Assembly (NCBI GenBank): GCA_001799695.1
Contig: MGTY01000034.1
Location: forward strand, 1 to 41,149
DNA length: 41,149 nucleotides
Direction: 5' to 3'
From: Elusimicrobia bacterium GWA2_69_24
GTDB taxonomy: Bacteria > Elusimicrobiota > Elusimicrobia > UBA1565
Shown here: piece after piece, positions 14,929-22,897 of the stretch
Numbering within the stretch: the stretch's first letter is position 1
Layout of the letters: each line of letters opens with the position of its first letter
Notes under the pieces: model-generated
Databases searched by the model: none
What the model was told of the DNA's origin: nothing
What the model saw: only the letters and a program-made list of their open reading frames with translations
Made by a program: the position numbers and the translations under genes

Positions 14929-16148
14929 AGGATCGTGCGCTTCGAGATCACCACGATCCCCGAGTCGGTGACCGTGAAACGCTTGCGATCCGCCTCGAGG
15001 TCGTAGCCGATGTGCATCCCTTCGGGGATGTGCACGTCCTTGTCCACGATGGCGCGGCGGATGCGGGCGTACCGGCCCACCTGGACGTCCTCGAAGAGGA
15101 TGGACCCCTCGACCGCGGAGAAGCTGTTGACCCGGACGTGCGGGGAGAGGATGGAGGAGCGCACCAGGCCGCCGGAGATGATGCAGCCGGGGGAGATCAG
15201 GGAATCGATGGCCACGCCCTTGCGTCCCGAGATGTCGTCGGAGAACACGAACTTCGGCGGCGGGTCCATGGTCTTGCAGGTGTAGATCGGCCAGGACTGG
15301 TCGTAGAGGTTCAGCATGGGGTCGACGCCGACCAGGTCCATGTTGGCCTCGTAATAGGCGTCGATCGTCCCCACGTCCCGCCAATACTGGTTCTCCTTCT
15401 TGTTCTTGTCCACGAAGCGGAACGCGAACAGCTTGCCGCCCCCCTGCATGCGGGGCAGGATGTCCTTGCCGAAATCGTGCGCGCTGGCGGGGTTCTCGGC
15501 GTCCTCCTGCAGGAGCTTCTCCAGGACCTCCATGCGGAACACGTAGATGCCCATAGAGGCGGTGCACTTGGGCCCTTCCCCGGGGATGAGGGCGGGGTCC
15601 TTCGGCTTCTCAATGAAGTTCAACACCCTGCCGTCGGAATCCGTATGGACCACGCCGAAGCCGGCGGCGTCCTTCTTAAGGATCTCCACCGTCCCCAAGG
15701 TCGCGTCCGCGCCGCTCCGCTCGTGCTGTTCCAGGAGCTCCCGGTAATCCATCTTGTAGATGTGGTCGCCCGAGAGGATGACCACGTGCTCCGGGTTCTC
15801 TTCCTGCACGGCGAAGAGGTTCTGGTGTACGGCGTTGGCCGTCCCCATGTACCAGCGGTCCCCGATATGCTGCTGGGGCGGCAGGGCCTCGATGAACTCC
15901 CCCAGGTTCGGGCTCACCAGGACGCTCCAACCCTCGCGGATGTGCTTATTGAGGGAACGGGAGCGGTACTGCACTAGGACCACGACGCGGTTCAGTCCCG
16001 AATTGCGGCAGTTGGACAAGGTGAAATCGATGATGCGGTAGATGCCGCCGAAGGGGACGGCGGGCTTGGCCCGGTCGCGGGTGAGGGGACCCAGCCTTTC
16101 CCCCTTGCCCCCGGCCAGCAGGACGGTCATCACCCGGTCCAATTTCAT
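14925..16148 (-). CDS. glgC: Glucose-1-phosphate adenylyltransferase
   Basis: A 407-residue ADP-glucose pyrophosphorylase, which makes ADP-glucose for glycogen. The N-terminal nucleotidyltransferase motif VLLAGGKGERLGPLTRDRAK, the substrate loop KPAVPFGGIYRIIDF, the glucose-1-phosphate region FIEKP and a C-terminal left-handed beta-helix (ISPGCIISGGLVRSSIL) are all present. Length is normal for GlgC. It is co-transcribed with the overlapping TPR gene; no other glycogen gene is in the window. A TATACT box on the minus strand (16157-16162) lies 8 nt before the ATG. Confidence 0.95.
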   Translation of the reverse strand: MKLDRVMTVLLAGGKGERLGPLTRDRAKPAVPFGGIYRIIDFTLSNCRNSGLNRVVVLVQYRSRSLNKHIREGWSVLVSPNLGEFIEALPPQQHIGDRWYMGTANAVHQNLFAVQEENPEHVVILSGDHIYKMDYRELLEQHERSGADATLGTVEILKKDAAGFGVVHTDSDGRVLNFIEKPKDPALIPGEGPKCTASMGIYVFRMEVLEKLLQEDAENPASAHDFGKDILPRMQGGGKLFAFRFVDKNKKENQYWRDVGTIDAYYEANMDLVGVDPMLNLYDQSWPIYTCKTMDPPPKFVFSDDISGRKGVAIDSLISPGCIISGGLVRSSILSPHVRVNSFSAVEGSILFEDVQVGRYARIRRAIVDKDVHIPEGMHIGYDLEADRKRFTVTDSGIVVISKRTIL

Positions 16149-16284
16149 GTGCTGATAGTATATTGCATTTGAAGGAAGATGCCAGCCCCCCTCAAGGCTG
16201 GCCGGCCCCGTAGGCCCAAGGGCCTATGCCGGCCTGGGCCCCCGGGACCTGACGCATACACCCCATTCGCTCTATCCTAAAGGC
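16149..16284. promoter_or_regulatory. Divergent control region, glgC and lytic transglycosylase
   Basis: On the minus strand, TATACT at 16157-16162 serves glgC. On the plus strand, TATCCT at 16273-16278 sits six nt before the ATG at 16285, with a CTGACG-like -35 about 18 bp upstream, a leaderless arrangement. Between them are two hairpins: GCCAGCC/GGCTGGC near 16181-16203, and TAGGCCC-AA-GGGCCTA at 16211-16226. Confidence 0.5.
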
Positions 16285-17496
16285 ATGAGGCAAGCGCTCC
16301 GGATCCTGACGGCGGCGGTCCTGCTCGCGCAGAGCCCGCTCCAGGTCTTCGCCCAGGGCGCCTTGACCCAGACCGCGCCGTCCAAGAGCGCCCCCGGCGG
16401 CCTCCCCGCCTTCCTCATCAAGATGGGCGAGCTCATGGACCGGGTGGACGGCTGGGAGGTCCTGCTCAAAGGGGATCCCCAGTCGAATCTCCTCATGCCC
16501 GAGCTGCGCCGCATCCAGCACTCCCTCAAGAACACCGGCAGCCTGCGGGAGCTCGAGCGCCTGGAAGCCCAGATCGCGGCCTTCGAAGTCCGGATGCGCA
16601 CCTCGCTCCACCCCGAGACCTCGACCCTGCCCGCGGAACAGCAGCAGGGCTCCCAGAACGCGCTGGAAGAACAGAAGCGTGCGCTCCTGGCGCTCGAGCA
16701 GAAGAAGGTCGACACCGGTGGCCGCTTCAACGCCCAGCTCGAGGGCCTGCGCGGGCAGATCATGGCCTCCGGGCTCGACTCGCGGAAACTGTCCGAACTC
16801 TTCGACCAGGTCCGCCGGGTGGGGGCTTCGGACGCGACACCGGTCTCCGGCGCATCGTCCTTGTCCGGCTTGCCCACCCCCGCCGCCGGGCTCCCGGACT
16901 TGACCTACCCGGCCCCGGCCCAGGTCGCGGCCAAGGGCTCCACGGAGGTCCCCTCGCCCGTGGTGACGGCGAAGGGCGCCGACGAGGAGACCGTGGCCCG
17001 CATCGCCAAGCAGCGCGGGATGCGCTCCGACATCGTGGTCCAGGCCTTCCGCGAAGCCAAGAAGCAGGGCGTGGATTACCGGATGGTCCTGGCCGTCATC
17101 AACTGCGAATCCGCCTTCAATCCCGGCGTCCGCAGCCACGTCGGGGCGACGGGCCTCATGCAGCTCATGCCCGCCACGGCCCGGGGTCTGGGCGTCAAAG
17201 CCTCTACCCAAGAGGGACTCATCCAGCTGCTCAAGGACCCGGCCACCAATATCAAGGCCGGCGTGACCTTCCTGAAGCAGCTTTGGAGGAAGTTCTCCGA
17301 CATCAGCTTCTCCCAGCTCGGCTCCATCGACCCCTTCACCCGCCACGACGTCAAGAGCGCCATCGCCGCCTACAACGCGGGCCCCGGCGCGGTGGCCAAG
17401 TACAACGGCGTCCCCCCCTACCAGGAGACGCGGGGCTACGTCGTGAAGGTCCTGCAGGCCTACCTGAACTACCGCCGCGCCTTCCCCGAAGGCTGA
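16285..17496 (+). CDS. Secreted lytic transglycosylase, SLT domain
   Basis: A 403-residue protein. MRQALRILTAAVLLAQSPLQVFA is a signal peptide. Residues about 30-170 are helical and coiled-coil rich (RELERLEAQIAAFEVRM, NALEEQKRALLALEQKK), then a Pro/Ser linker, then a C-terminal SLT/MltC-like domain from about residue 255. The catalytic Glu275 lies in NCESAFNPG; GLMQLMPATARGLGV, AAYNAGPGAVAKYNGVPPY and ETRGYVVKVL complete the signature. It would cleave the glycan backbone of peptidoglycan to 1,6-anhydro products in the periplasm. Its stop overlaps the next start (TGATG). Confidence 0.92.
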   Translation: MRQALRILTAAVLLAQSPLQVFAQGALTQTAPSKSAPGGLPAFLIKMGELMDRVDGWEVLLKGDPQSNLLMPELRRIQHSLKNTGSLRELERLEAQIAAFEVRMRTSLHPETSTLPAEQQQGSQNALEEQKRALLALEQKKVDTGGRFNAQLEGLRGQIMASGLDSRKLSELFDQVRRVGASDATPVSGASSLSGLPTPAAGLPDLTYPAPAQVAAKGSTEVPSPVVTAKGADEETVARIAKQRGMRSDIVVQAFREAKKQGVDYRMVLAVINCESAFNPGVRSHVGATGLMQLMPATARGLGVKASTQEGLIQLLKDPATNIKAGVTFLKQLWRKFSDISFSQLGSIDPFTRHDVKSAIAAYNAGPGAVAKYNGVPPYQETRGYVVKVLQAYLNYRRAFPEG

Positions 17497-18665
17497 TGGA
17501 GCCCATGTGGACTCGCGAAGGAGTGTTCGCCTACCCCCCGCAGCGCCTGTGGGCGCCGCTGGCCGCGGAAACCGCGGGGCAGGCCTGGGCCGCGGCGGCG
17601 CGGCCAGGGTTCCCCGGAGACCCGCTCGGGCTGTACGTGCACGTCCCCGCGGAGGCGCCGGGGCTGGATTGGCTCGGCTGCCTGCAGCGGGAAGCCGGGG
17701 CCCTGCGCCTGCCGGAAGGCCTGGCGCCGCGGACGCTCTACGTCGGCGGCGCCGGGGCCGGGACGCTGGCGAAGCTGGAGACCCCGGCCATCGCCGGTCT
17801 GTGGACCTGGCTGAAACGCCGGTTCCGTCTGGACCGGCTCCGCCAGACCACCGCCGAGGTCGATGCCGCCGAGTTGGACGGGGAGAAGTCGGCGGAACTC
17901 AGGGCCCAGGGGGTCGGCCGCATCACCGCCCGCCTGCCGGCGGGAGCGGGCCGGGAGGCCGAGCACCGGCGGGCGCGGTTCGCCGAAGGGATCGAGCTCT
18001 GCCGCCGCGGCGGCGTGAAGACCCTATGCATCGATCTGGCGTGCGGGCTGGAGTCCCAGCCCCCGGGGCAGGCCGAGCGCGAGCTGGAGTTCGCCCTCGC
18101 CCTCCGGCCGGACTGCGTGTTCCTGTGCGAATACGGCCCGCCCGCCGGCGCGGCCGCGGCGGCGGAGCGCGGCCGGCTCCGGGACCGCGCGCGCTGCCTG
18201 GAGAAGCATGGCCGTCCCGCCGGGGCGGAGAACCTCCAGCTTTCCGACCAATGGGCGCGCAACGCGTCGTTTCTGGGCCTGGGGTGGGGCGCGGTCTCCC
18301 ACATCCGGGGCCGCTGGGTGTACGGGAAAGCGGGGTCCTGCGCCGATTACGCGCGGACCCTCGGATCCGGACGGCCGCCGCGCCTGGCGGCGGGACGGCT
18401 GACCCCGGCCGGGGAGCGGCGCGCCCACATCATCCGCGCTCTGGAGGACACCGGACGCATCGACGGCAGCACCTTCCTCGGCCTGTTCGGCGTGTCCCCC
18501 GCCCGGGCCTTCCCCCGCGAGCTGGCGGGACTGAGCCGGGTGGGATTGTTGACCGGGAGCTCGATGGATTTCCGCGTAACCTCCGGCGGCGCGGAGGACC
18601 GGCGGCTCTGCGCCCGGCGGTTCTACGCCCCGGAAGTCCTGCGCCGCCTGCCCCCCGAAGGCTGA
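17496..18665 (+). CDS. HemW/HemN-like protein lacking radical SAM cysteines
   Basis: A 389-residue protein whose order of motifs follows HemW (HemN-like radical SAM): GLYVHVP near residue 47, RTLYVGGAGAGTL where HemW has its GGGTP, TAEVDAAEL for the EANP region, GVGRITARLPAG for GVNRxSxGxQ, then GGVKTLCIDLACGL and FLGLGWGAVSHIRGRWVYG. But where HemW carries CxxxCxxC directly after VHIP, this protein has AEAPGLDWLGCLQ, with a single Cys. It therefore cannot bind the usual [4Fe-4S] cluster and is presumably not a radical enzyme; a haem-binding or structural role is possible. It is translationally coupled to the lytic transglycosylase. Confidence 0.65.
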   Translation: MEPMWTREGVFAYPPQRLWAPLAAETAGQAWAAAARPGFPGDPLGLYVHVPAEAPGLDWLGCLQREAGALRLPEGLAPRTLYVGGAGAGTLAKLETPAIAGLWTWLKRRFRLDRLRQTTAEVDAAELDGEKSAELRAQGVGRITARLPAGAGREAEHRRARFAEGIELCRRGGVKTLCIDLACGLESQPPGQAERELEFALALRPDCVFLCEYGPPAGAAAAAERGRLRDRARCLEKHGRPAGAENLQLSDQWARNASFLGLGWGAVSHIRGRWVYGKAGSCADYARTLGSGRPPRLAAGRLTPAGERRAHIIRALEDTGRIDGSTFLGLFGVSPARAFPRELAGLSRVGLLTGSSMDFRVTSGGAEDRRLCARRFYAPEVLRRLPPEG

Positions 18666-18674
18666 ACTCCCCCG

Positions 18675-18873
18675 GACTGTGCCCGGGCACAGTCGCCCAG
18701 AAGGTTCGGGCTAGCCGTCATACCGGCGCCAGCCGGCATCCAGCGTGAGGAACGGATTCAAAATCCCGTTATGGTGCCTGGACCCCGGCTTTCGCCGGGG
18801 TGACAACTGGTGCCTGGACCCCGGCTTTCGCCGGGGTGACGGATGTAATCGGACTTATGACTCACTACGCTAG
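18675..18873. repeat. Composite palindromic element, copy B
   Basis: It begins with a 45-bp unit (18675-18719) containing CTGTGCCCGGGCACAG and GGCTAGCC, repeated in inverse orientation at 36934-36978. A hairpin-rich part follows, in which CTGGACCCCGGCTTTCGCCG occurs twice in tandem, and it ends TATGACTCACTACGCTAG. The terminal CTAG (18870-18873) supplies the TAG stop of the carbamoyltransferase gene on the minus strand. Confidence 0.8.
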
Positions 18874-19883
18874 GGGCGGCCGCCCATCGTCAGGGCCTGG
18901 ATGGCCTTCACGGTGTGCAGACGGTTCTCCGCCTGGTCGAACACGATGCTCTGCGGGCCGTCGATGACCGCATCTTCCACCTCGGCGCCCCGGTCCGCCG
19001 GAAGCGGATGCATGTAGACGGCGTTCTTCTTCCCCATCGCCATCCGCTTCTCGGTGCAGACCCATTTCTTATACTTGTTGATGAGGTCCATCCCGACCTT
19101 CTTCTTGTCCTCTTCCGGCACGCCCTGGTCGGCGAGGTACTGGTGGCAGCCCCACGACTTCGGGTAGAGCACGACCGCGCCCTTGAAGGCGGCGTCCATG
19201 TCGTGGACGGTCTGGAACTTGGAGCCGCTCTCCTTGGCGTACTTCTTCGCCGCCTCGATCGTCCGCGGCATCAGGTTGAACTCCTTCGGATGCGCCAGGG
19301 TGACGTCGATCCCGAAGCGGGGGAGCAGGGTGATGAGGCCCTGCGGCACCGACAGCGGCCGCGCGTAAGCCGGGGCGTAGGTCCAGGAGATCACGAATTT
19401 CATCCCCTTGAGGTTGGTCCCGAACTTCTCGCGGATGGTCATGAGGTCCGCGATGGACTGACAGGGGTGGTCCACGTCGCACTGCAGGTTGATGATGGGG
19501 ACCGTGGCGTGCTCGGCGACCTCGCGGATGTACTTGTTGCCGATCCCGTAGAAGCAGTTGCGGATGGCGATGCCGTGGCCGTAGCGGGAGAGCACCTTGC
19601 CCGTGTCCTTGGGGGTCTCACCGTGGGATATCTGCATCTTGTCCGGGGTCAGGTCGTGGGCGTGGCCGCCCAACTGAGTCATCCCCGCCTCGGTGGAGTT
19701 CCGGGTCCGGGTCGACTGCTCGAAGAACATCATGAACAGGGTCTTATCCTGGAGCAGGCGATGCGGCTCGCCCAGGGCGAAGCGCTTCTTGAGGTCGCCG
19801 GACACGTCCAGGACCGTCTCCAGTTCCTCCTTCGACCAGTCCACCGTCTCGATCCAATCCTTCCCGCGCAGCATCGATTGCAT
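18870..19883 (-). CDS. ygeW: YgeW-like knotted carbamoyltransferase
   Basis: A 337-residue member of the aspartate/ornithine carbamoyltransferase superfamily. The carbamoyl-phosphate loop is FFEQSTRTRNSTEAG; INLQCDVDHPCQSIADL, TYAPAYARPLSVPQGLITLL, DVTLAHPKEF, VLYPKSWG and MHPLPAD match YgeW-type knotted carbamoyltransferases more closely than true ornithine or aspartate enzymes. The natural substrate of YgeW is unsettled; the family occurs with purine or ureide breakdown and carbamate kinase genes. Here a YgeY-like hydrolase follows its start and a carbamate kinase lies two genes upstream, the same partners as in E. coli. AGGAGAG precedes the ATG. The TAG stop lies in repeat copy B. Confidence 0.85.
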   Translation of the reverse strand: MQSMLRGKDWIETVDWSKEELETVLDVSGDLKKRFALGEPHRLLQDKTLFMMFFEQSTRTRNSTEAGMTQLGGHAHDLTPDKMQISHGETPKDTGKVLSRYGHGIAIRNCFYGIGNKYIREVAEHATVPIINLQCDVDHPCQSIADLMTIREKFGTNLKGMKFVISWTYAPAYARPLSVPQGLITLLPRFGIDVTLAHPKEFNLMPRTIEAAKKYAKESGSKFQTVHDMDAAFKGAVVLYPKSWGCHQYLADQGVPEEDKKKVGMDLINKYKKWVCTEKRMAMGKKNAVYMHPLPADRGAEVEDAVIDGPQSIVFDQAENRLHTVKAIQALTMGGRP

Positions 19884-19903
19884 GGTTCTCTCCTATGGGA
19901 TGA

Positions 19904-21094
19904 TCACAGATATTGGGGCAGGGCCGCGTAGAACACCGCGGCCTTGAGCAGGTCCTCCACCTTCATCCGCTCGTTGACGGTGTGGGCGTAGACTTCGTCC
20001 GACGGGCCGAAGCCGATGGTCGGGATGCCCAGGCGCCCGGCCGTGGCTACGCCGTTGGTCGAGAACACCCATTTGTCCACCACGGGCTTCTTCCCCAGGG
20101 CCACGGTCCCGGCCTTCACGCCGGCCTGCACGAGCTTGTGCCCCTCGGGCAGGACCCAGGTCGGGAAGTACTTCTCCTGCCCGACCTTGTAGCCCGTCCA
20201 GCAGACCGCCGCGTACTGCAGGACCTCCACCCTGGCCTTGGCCCGGCGCACGGACGGCAGGCGCTGGATCTCGGCCACGGAGCTCTTCAGGGTCTCCCCG
20301 ACGGTCAGCCGCCGGTCCAGGTAGATCGTGCACTCGTCGGGCACCGCGTTCAAGGACGGCGTCTTGCACTCGATGCAGGTCACGCAGACCGTGCCCACCC
20401 CGAGGAAGCGGTCCTTCTTGAGTCTCTTGCGCAGGGCCTCGATCTCCAGGACGATGGGCGACATCTTCGCCACCGCGTTCTCCCCCCGCTCGGGGGCGGA
20501 GCCGTGGCAGGAGCGGCCTTTGGTCACGACCTTCATCTCCATGCGGCCGCGGTGCCCGCGATAGACGCGCAGGCAGGTGGGCTCGGTCAGAACGACGAAG
20601 TCGGGCCGGATCTTCTCGCGCTGGATGATGTGCAGGAGGGGCAACCCGTCGCAATCCTCTTCCTGGGTGGAGCCGACCGCGAGGAAGGTGTAGTCCCCGG
20701 TCAGGCCGAGCTCCCTGATGAGCTTGCCCGCGTAGACCATGGAGACCATGGACAGCTTCTGGTCCGTGGCGCCCCGTCCATAGATGGCCCCGCCCTGGAA
20801 CTTGCCTTTGAAGGGGTCCCACTTCCAGGCGCTGCGGTCGCCGATGCCCACGGTGTCGATGTGGGCGTCGAACATGATCTTCTTCTTCCCGCTGCCGATG
20901 CGCCCGATGATGTTGCCCATCCGGTCGATCTTCACCGAATCGAAGCCCACCTTGCGCATCTCGGCGGCGATGCGCCGGACGAGCTTCTCCTCTTTGCAGG
21001 AGAAGCTCGGGATGGCGACCATCTCCCGGGCGAACTTCACCATCGCGCCCCGGTGCTTGAGCACCGCGCGCCGCAACCGAGCAGGATTCAACAT
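19904..21094 (-). CDS. ygeY: YgeY-like M20-family metallohydrolase
   Basis: A 396-residue zinc hydrolase of the M20/ArgE/DapE superfamily, closest to the YgeY group often found with selenium-dependent or ureide catabolism genes. Zinc and catalytic motifs are intact: FDAHIDTVG, GRGATDQKLS, GSTQEEDCDG, LTEPT and the late YAHTVNE histidine. I start at 21094 because AAAGGAGAG stands 4 nt upstream; a start 15 bp earlier has no ribosome site. It probably hydrolyses an amide or carbamoylated amino compound feeding the neighbouring carbamoyltransferase, but its substrate is unknown. Confidence 0.85.
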   Translation of the reverse strand: MLNPARLRRAVLKHRGAMVKFAREMVAIPSFSCKEEKLVRRIAAEMRKVGFDSVKIDRMGNIIGRIGSGKKKIMFDAHIDTVGIGDRSAWKWDPFKGKFQGGAIYGRGATDQKLSMVSMVYAGKLIRELGLTGDYTFLAVGSTQEEDCDGLPLLHIIQREKIRPDFVVLTEPTCLRVYRGHRGRMEMKVVTKGRSCHGSAPERGENAVAKMSPIVLEIEALRKRLKKDRFLGVGTVCVTCIECKTPSLNAVPDECTIYLDRRLTVGETLKSSVAEIQRLPSVRRAKARVEVLQYAAVCWTGYKVGQEKYFPTWVLPEGHKLVQAGVKAGTVALGKKPVVDKWVFSTNGVATAGRLGIPTIGFGPSDEVYAHTVNERMKVEDLLKAAVFYAALPQYL

Positions 21095-21112
21095 GGCCTC
21101 TCCTTTCACGAC

Positions 21113-21646
21113 CTACTCCACGGCCTGCTGCAGGGATTCCTTCAGCTTCAGCTCCACGCCCTTGTTGAGCTCGCGCACCTGCCCGGGGGCCTCCTTGGAC
21201 AGGGACTTGCAGAAATCCTTCTTCTCCCGGGCGATCCCATTGAGCTCCTTCCAGAGCCCCTTGTTCTCCGACTCCAGCTCCTTGAGCCTCTTCTTGTCGG
21301 CCTTGCCGGCCTTGAACTTCAGCTCGTTGATCTCGGTGCTGTTGTCCTGGATCTTCTTCTTGAGGCCGTCTTCCTTGTCGAAGATCTTCTGGACCTCGAG
21401 CGATTTCTTCTCCGCCCAGCGCCCGAAGTCCTCATGGGCCCGCTGGTACGCGGCGACGACCTCTTTCAAGGGCGCGGCGCAGCCGGCCAAAGGAGCGGTC
21501 GCCGCGGCGCCCGCGCACGGGGCGCACTCCGCGCATTTCGCCGCGGGCTGCGCGGCCGGAGCCGCGGCCGGCTCCTGCGCGCCGAGCGGACTCAGGACCG
21601 GCCACCCGAAGGACAAAGACAACGCGATCGCCCAAAAACGCATCAT
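21113..21646 (-). CDS. Secreted coiled-coil protein with Cys-rich N-terminal part
   Basis: A 177-residue protein starting MMRFWAIALSLSFGWPVLSPLGAQ, a signal peptide. An Ala/Pro stretch with four cysteines follows (KCAECAPCAG, then AGCAAP), after which residues about 60-177 are charged and strongly helical (LKKKIQDNSTEINELKFKAGK, KELESENKGLWKELNG). I recognise no family. It lies 18 bp downstream-to-upstream between the YgeY-like and carbamate kinase genes on the same strand with a good GGGGAGGGAGC ribosome site, so it is co-transcribed with this pathway although an extracytoplasmic protein has no obvious part in it. Confidence 0.7.
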   Translation of the reverse strand: MMRFWAIALSLSFGWPVLSPLGAQEPAAAPAAQPAAKCAECAPCAGAAATAPLAGCAAPLKEVVAAYQRAHEDFGRWAEKKSLEVQKIFDKEDGLKKKIQDNSTEINELKFKAGKADKKRLKELESENKGLWKELNGIAREKKDFCKSLSKEAPGQVRELNKGVELKLKESLQQAVE

Positions 21647-21659
21647 GCTCCCTCCCCTG

Positions 21660-22601
21660 CTACGGATAGATATGCGTGCCGGTCTGCCCGGTCACGGCCC
21701 GCTCGAGATTCTCGGGATTGGTGATGATCCCTTCCTTGCCGCCCCCCCCGAGGAATTCGATGAGGGCCTGGACCTTCGGCTTCATGCTCCCGGGCTTGAA
21801 GTGCCCCTCGGCCATGTAGCGCTTGGCCTCCGCCACCGTCATGCGGTCGAGCGCCTTCTGATCCGGCTTGCCGAAATTCAGGAAGACCTTCTCCACCCCG
21901 GTGGATATGATCAGCAGGTCGGCCTGGAGCTTTTGCGCCAGGACGCTCGAAGCCAGGTCCTTGTCGATGACGGCCGCGGCTCCGGCCAGGTCCCCGTCCG
22001 CGCCCTGCACCACCGGGATGCCGCCCCCGCCGGCGGCCACCACCGTGAACCCCCCGCGGATGAGGGCCGCGATCGCGTCCAGCTCCAGGATGCGCACGGG
22101 CACCGGGGAGGAGACGACCCGGCGCCAGCCGCGGCCGGCGTCCTCGACCACGTTCCAGCCGTCCTTGCGGCGCCGCTCCTCCGCCTCCTCCCGGCTCATG
22201 AACGAGCCGATGGGCTTGGTGGGGTTCTTGAAGGAGGGGTCTTCGCGGTCCACTAGGACCTGGGTGACCACGGTGACGGCCTGATTGCGCATGTCCCGCT
22301 TGCGGAATTCGTTGTGGAGGGCCCGGACGATGTGATAGCCCAGCGCGCCCTGGGTATCGGCGACGCAGGAGTCCAGGGGGACCATGTGGAGTTCCTTGAC
22401 CGCCAGCTCGGAGCGCCTCAGGATGAAGCCCACCTGCGGCCCGTTGCCGTGGGTGATGACCACGTCGTGGTCGTGCCGGATGAGCTCGGCGATATGCTTG
22501 CAGGTCTCCGAAGCCGCGGCGTACTGGTCCGGGACCGTCTGATGCTCCTTGTCCGTTATGAGGGAGTTCCCCCCTATCGCCACGACCGCGATGCGTTTCA
22601 T
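21660..22601 (-). CDS. arcC: Carbamate kinase
   Basis: A 313-residue amino-acid-kinase-fold enzyme that transfers phosphate from carbamoyl phosphate to ADP, giving ATP and carbamate. Signatures: VVAIGGNSLI, VITHGNGPQVGFIL, the SFMSREEAE segment, TVVAAGGGGIPVV, AVIDKDLASSVLA and IISTGVEKV. Length is normal for ArcC/YqeA. It is the first gene of the operon leading through the coiled-coil protein to the YgeY- and YgeW-like genes, so the set could turn a carbamoylated compound into ATP. Confidence 0.95.
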   Translation of the reverse strand: MKRIAVVAIGGNSLITDKEHQTVPDQYAAASETCKHIAELIRHDHDVVITHGNGPQVGFILRRSELAVKELHMVPLDSCVADTQGALGYHIVRALHNEFRKRDMRNQAVTVVTQVLVDREDPSFKNPTKPIGSFMSREEAEERRRKDGWNVVEDAGRGWRRVVSSPVPVRILELDAIAALIRGGFTVVAAGGGGIPVVQGADGDLAGAAAVIDKDLASSVLAQKLQADLLIISTGVEKVFLNFGKPDQKALDRMTVAEAKRYMAEGHFKPGSMKPKVQALIEFLGGGGKEGIITNPENLERAVTGQTGTHIYP

Positions 22602-22681
22602 GCGGAATCCTTTGCCTGCTGACTGAATTCCATCGGGGCCCCATCGAGGAGGCGCCTGCGGGGACCCCCAATAGTGGCTGT

Positions 22682-22709
22682 ATTATATAGAAAATGCCGT
22701 AGTCTGCAA
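22682..22709 (-). promoter_or_regulatory. Promoter of the carbamate kinase operon
   Basis: On the minus strand TATAAT (22682-22687) is preceded by TTGCAG (22704-22709) at 16 bp. It leaves a leader of about 75 nt before the ATG at 22601. The interval 22602-22897 holds only this and the divergent promoter; I see no gene there. Confidence 0.6.
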
Positions 22710-22745
22710 GGATTTCCATCGACCGAGGCGGGGGATATTGGACCC

Positions 22746-22774
22746 TTGACAGCACAAGCGCTGGAGTCTACACT
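22746..22774 (+). promoter_or_regulatory. Near-consensus promoter of the low-complexity membrane protein
   Basis: TTGACA (22746-22751), 17-bp spacer, TACACT (22769-22774). The start near 22781 gives a long leader of about 117 nt before the ATG at 22898. Confidence 0.7.
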
Positions 22775-22897
22775 TTTAGTATTAGACTATATTTTGTCGG
22801 ATGCGCCGCGGGGGCGGGCATCCGGCGCTTGGCTCGGGTCGCCGCCCGTTCGCGGCGATCCCGGCTAGGGGATAGGAACGAGACGCGCGGGGGTGTT

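Noticed and set aside
12604..15006. Plus-strand open frame (800 codons) opposite the TPR gene
   Set aside because: It is a shadow of regular TPR codons; the minus strand shows clear TPR periodicity.
19913..21724. Plus-strand frame (603 codons) opposite the YgeY-like gene
   Set aside because: The minus-strand gene has full M20 motifs and a ribosome site; the plus-strand product has no recognisable domain.
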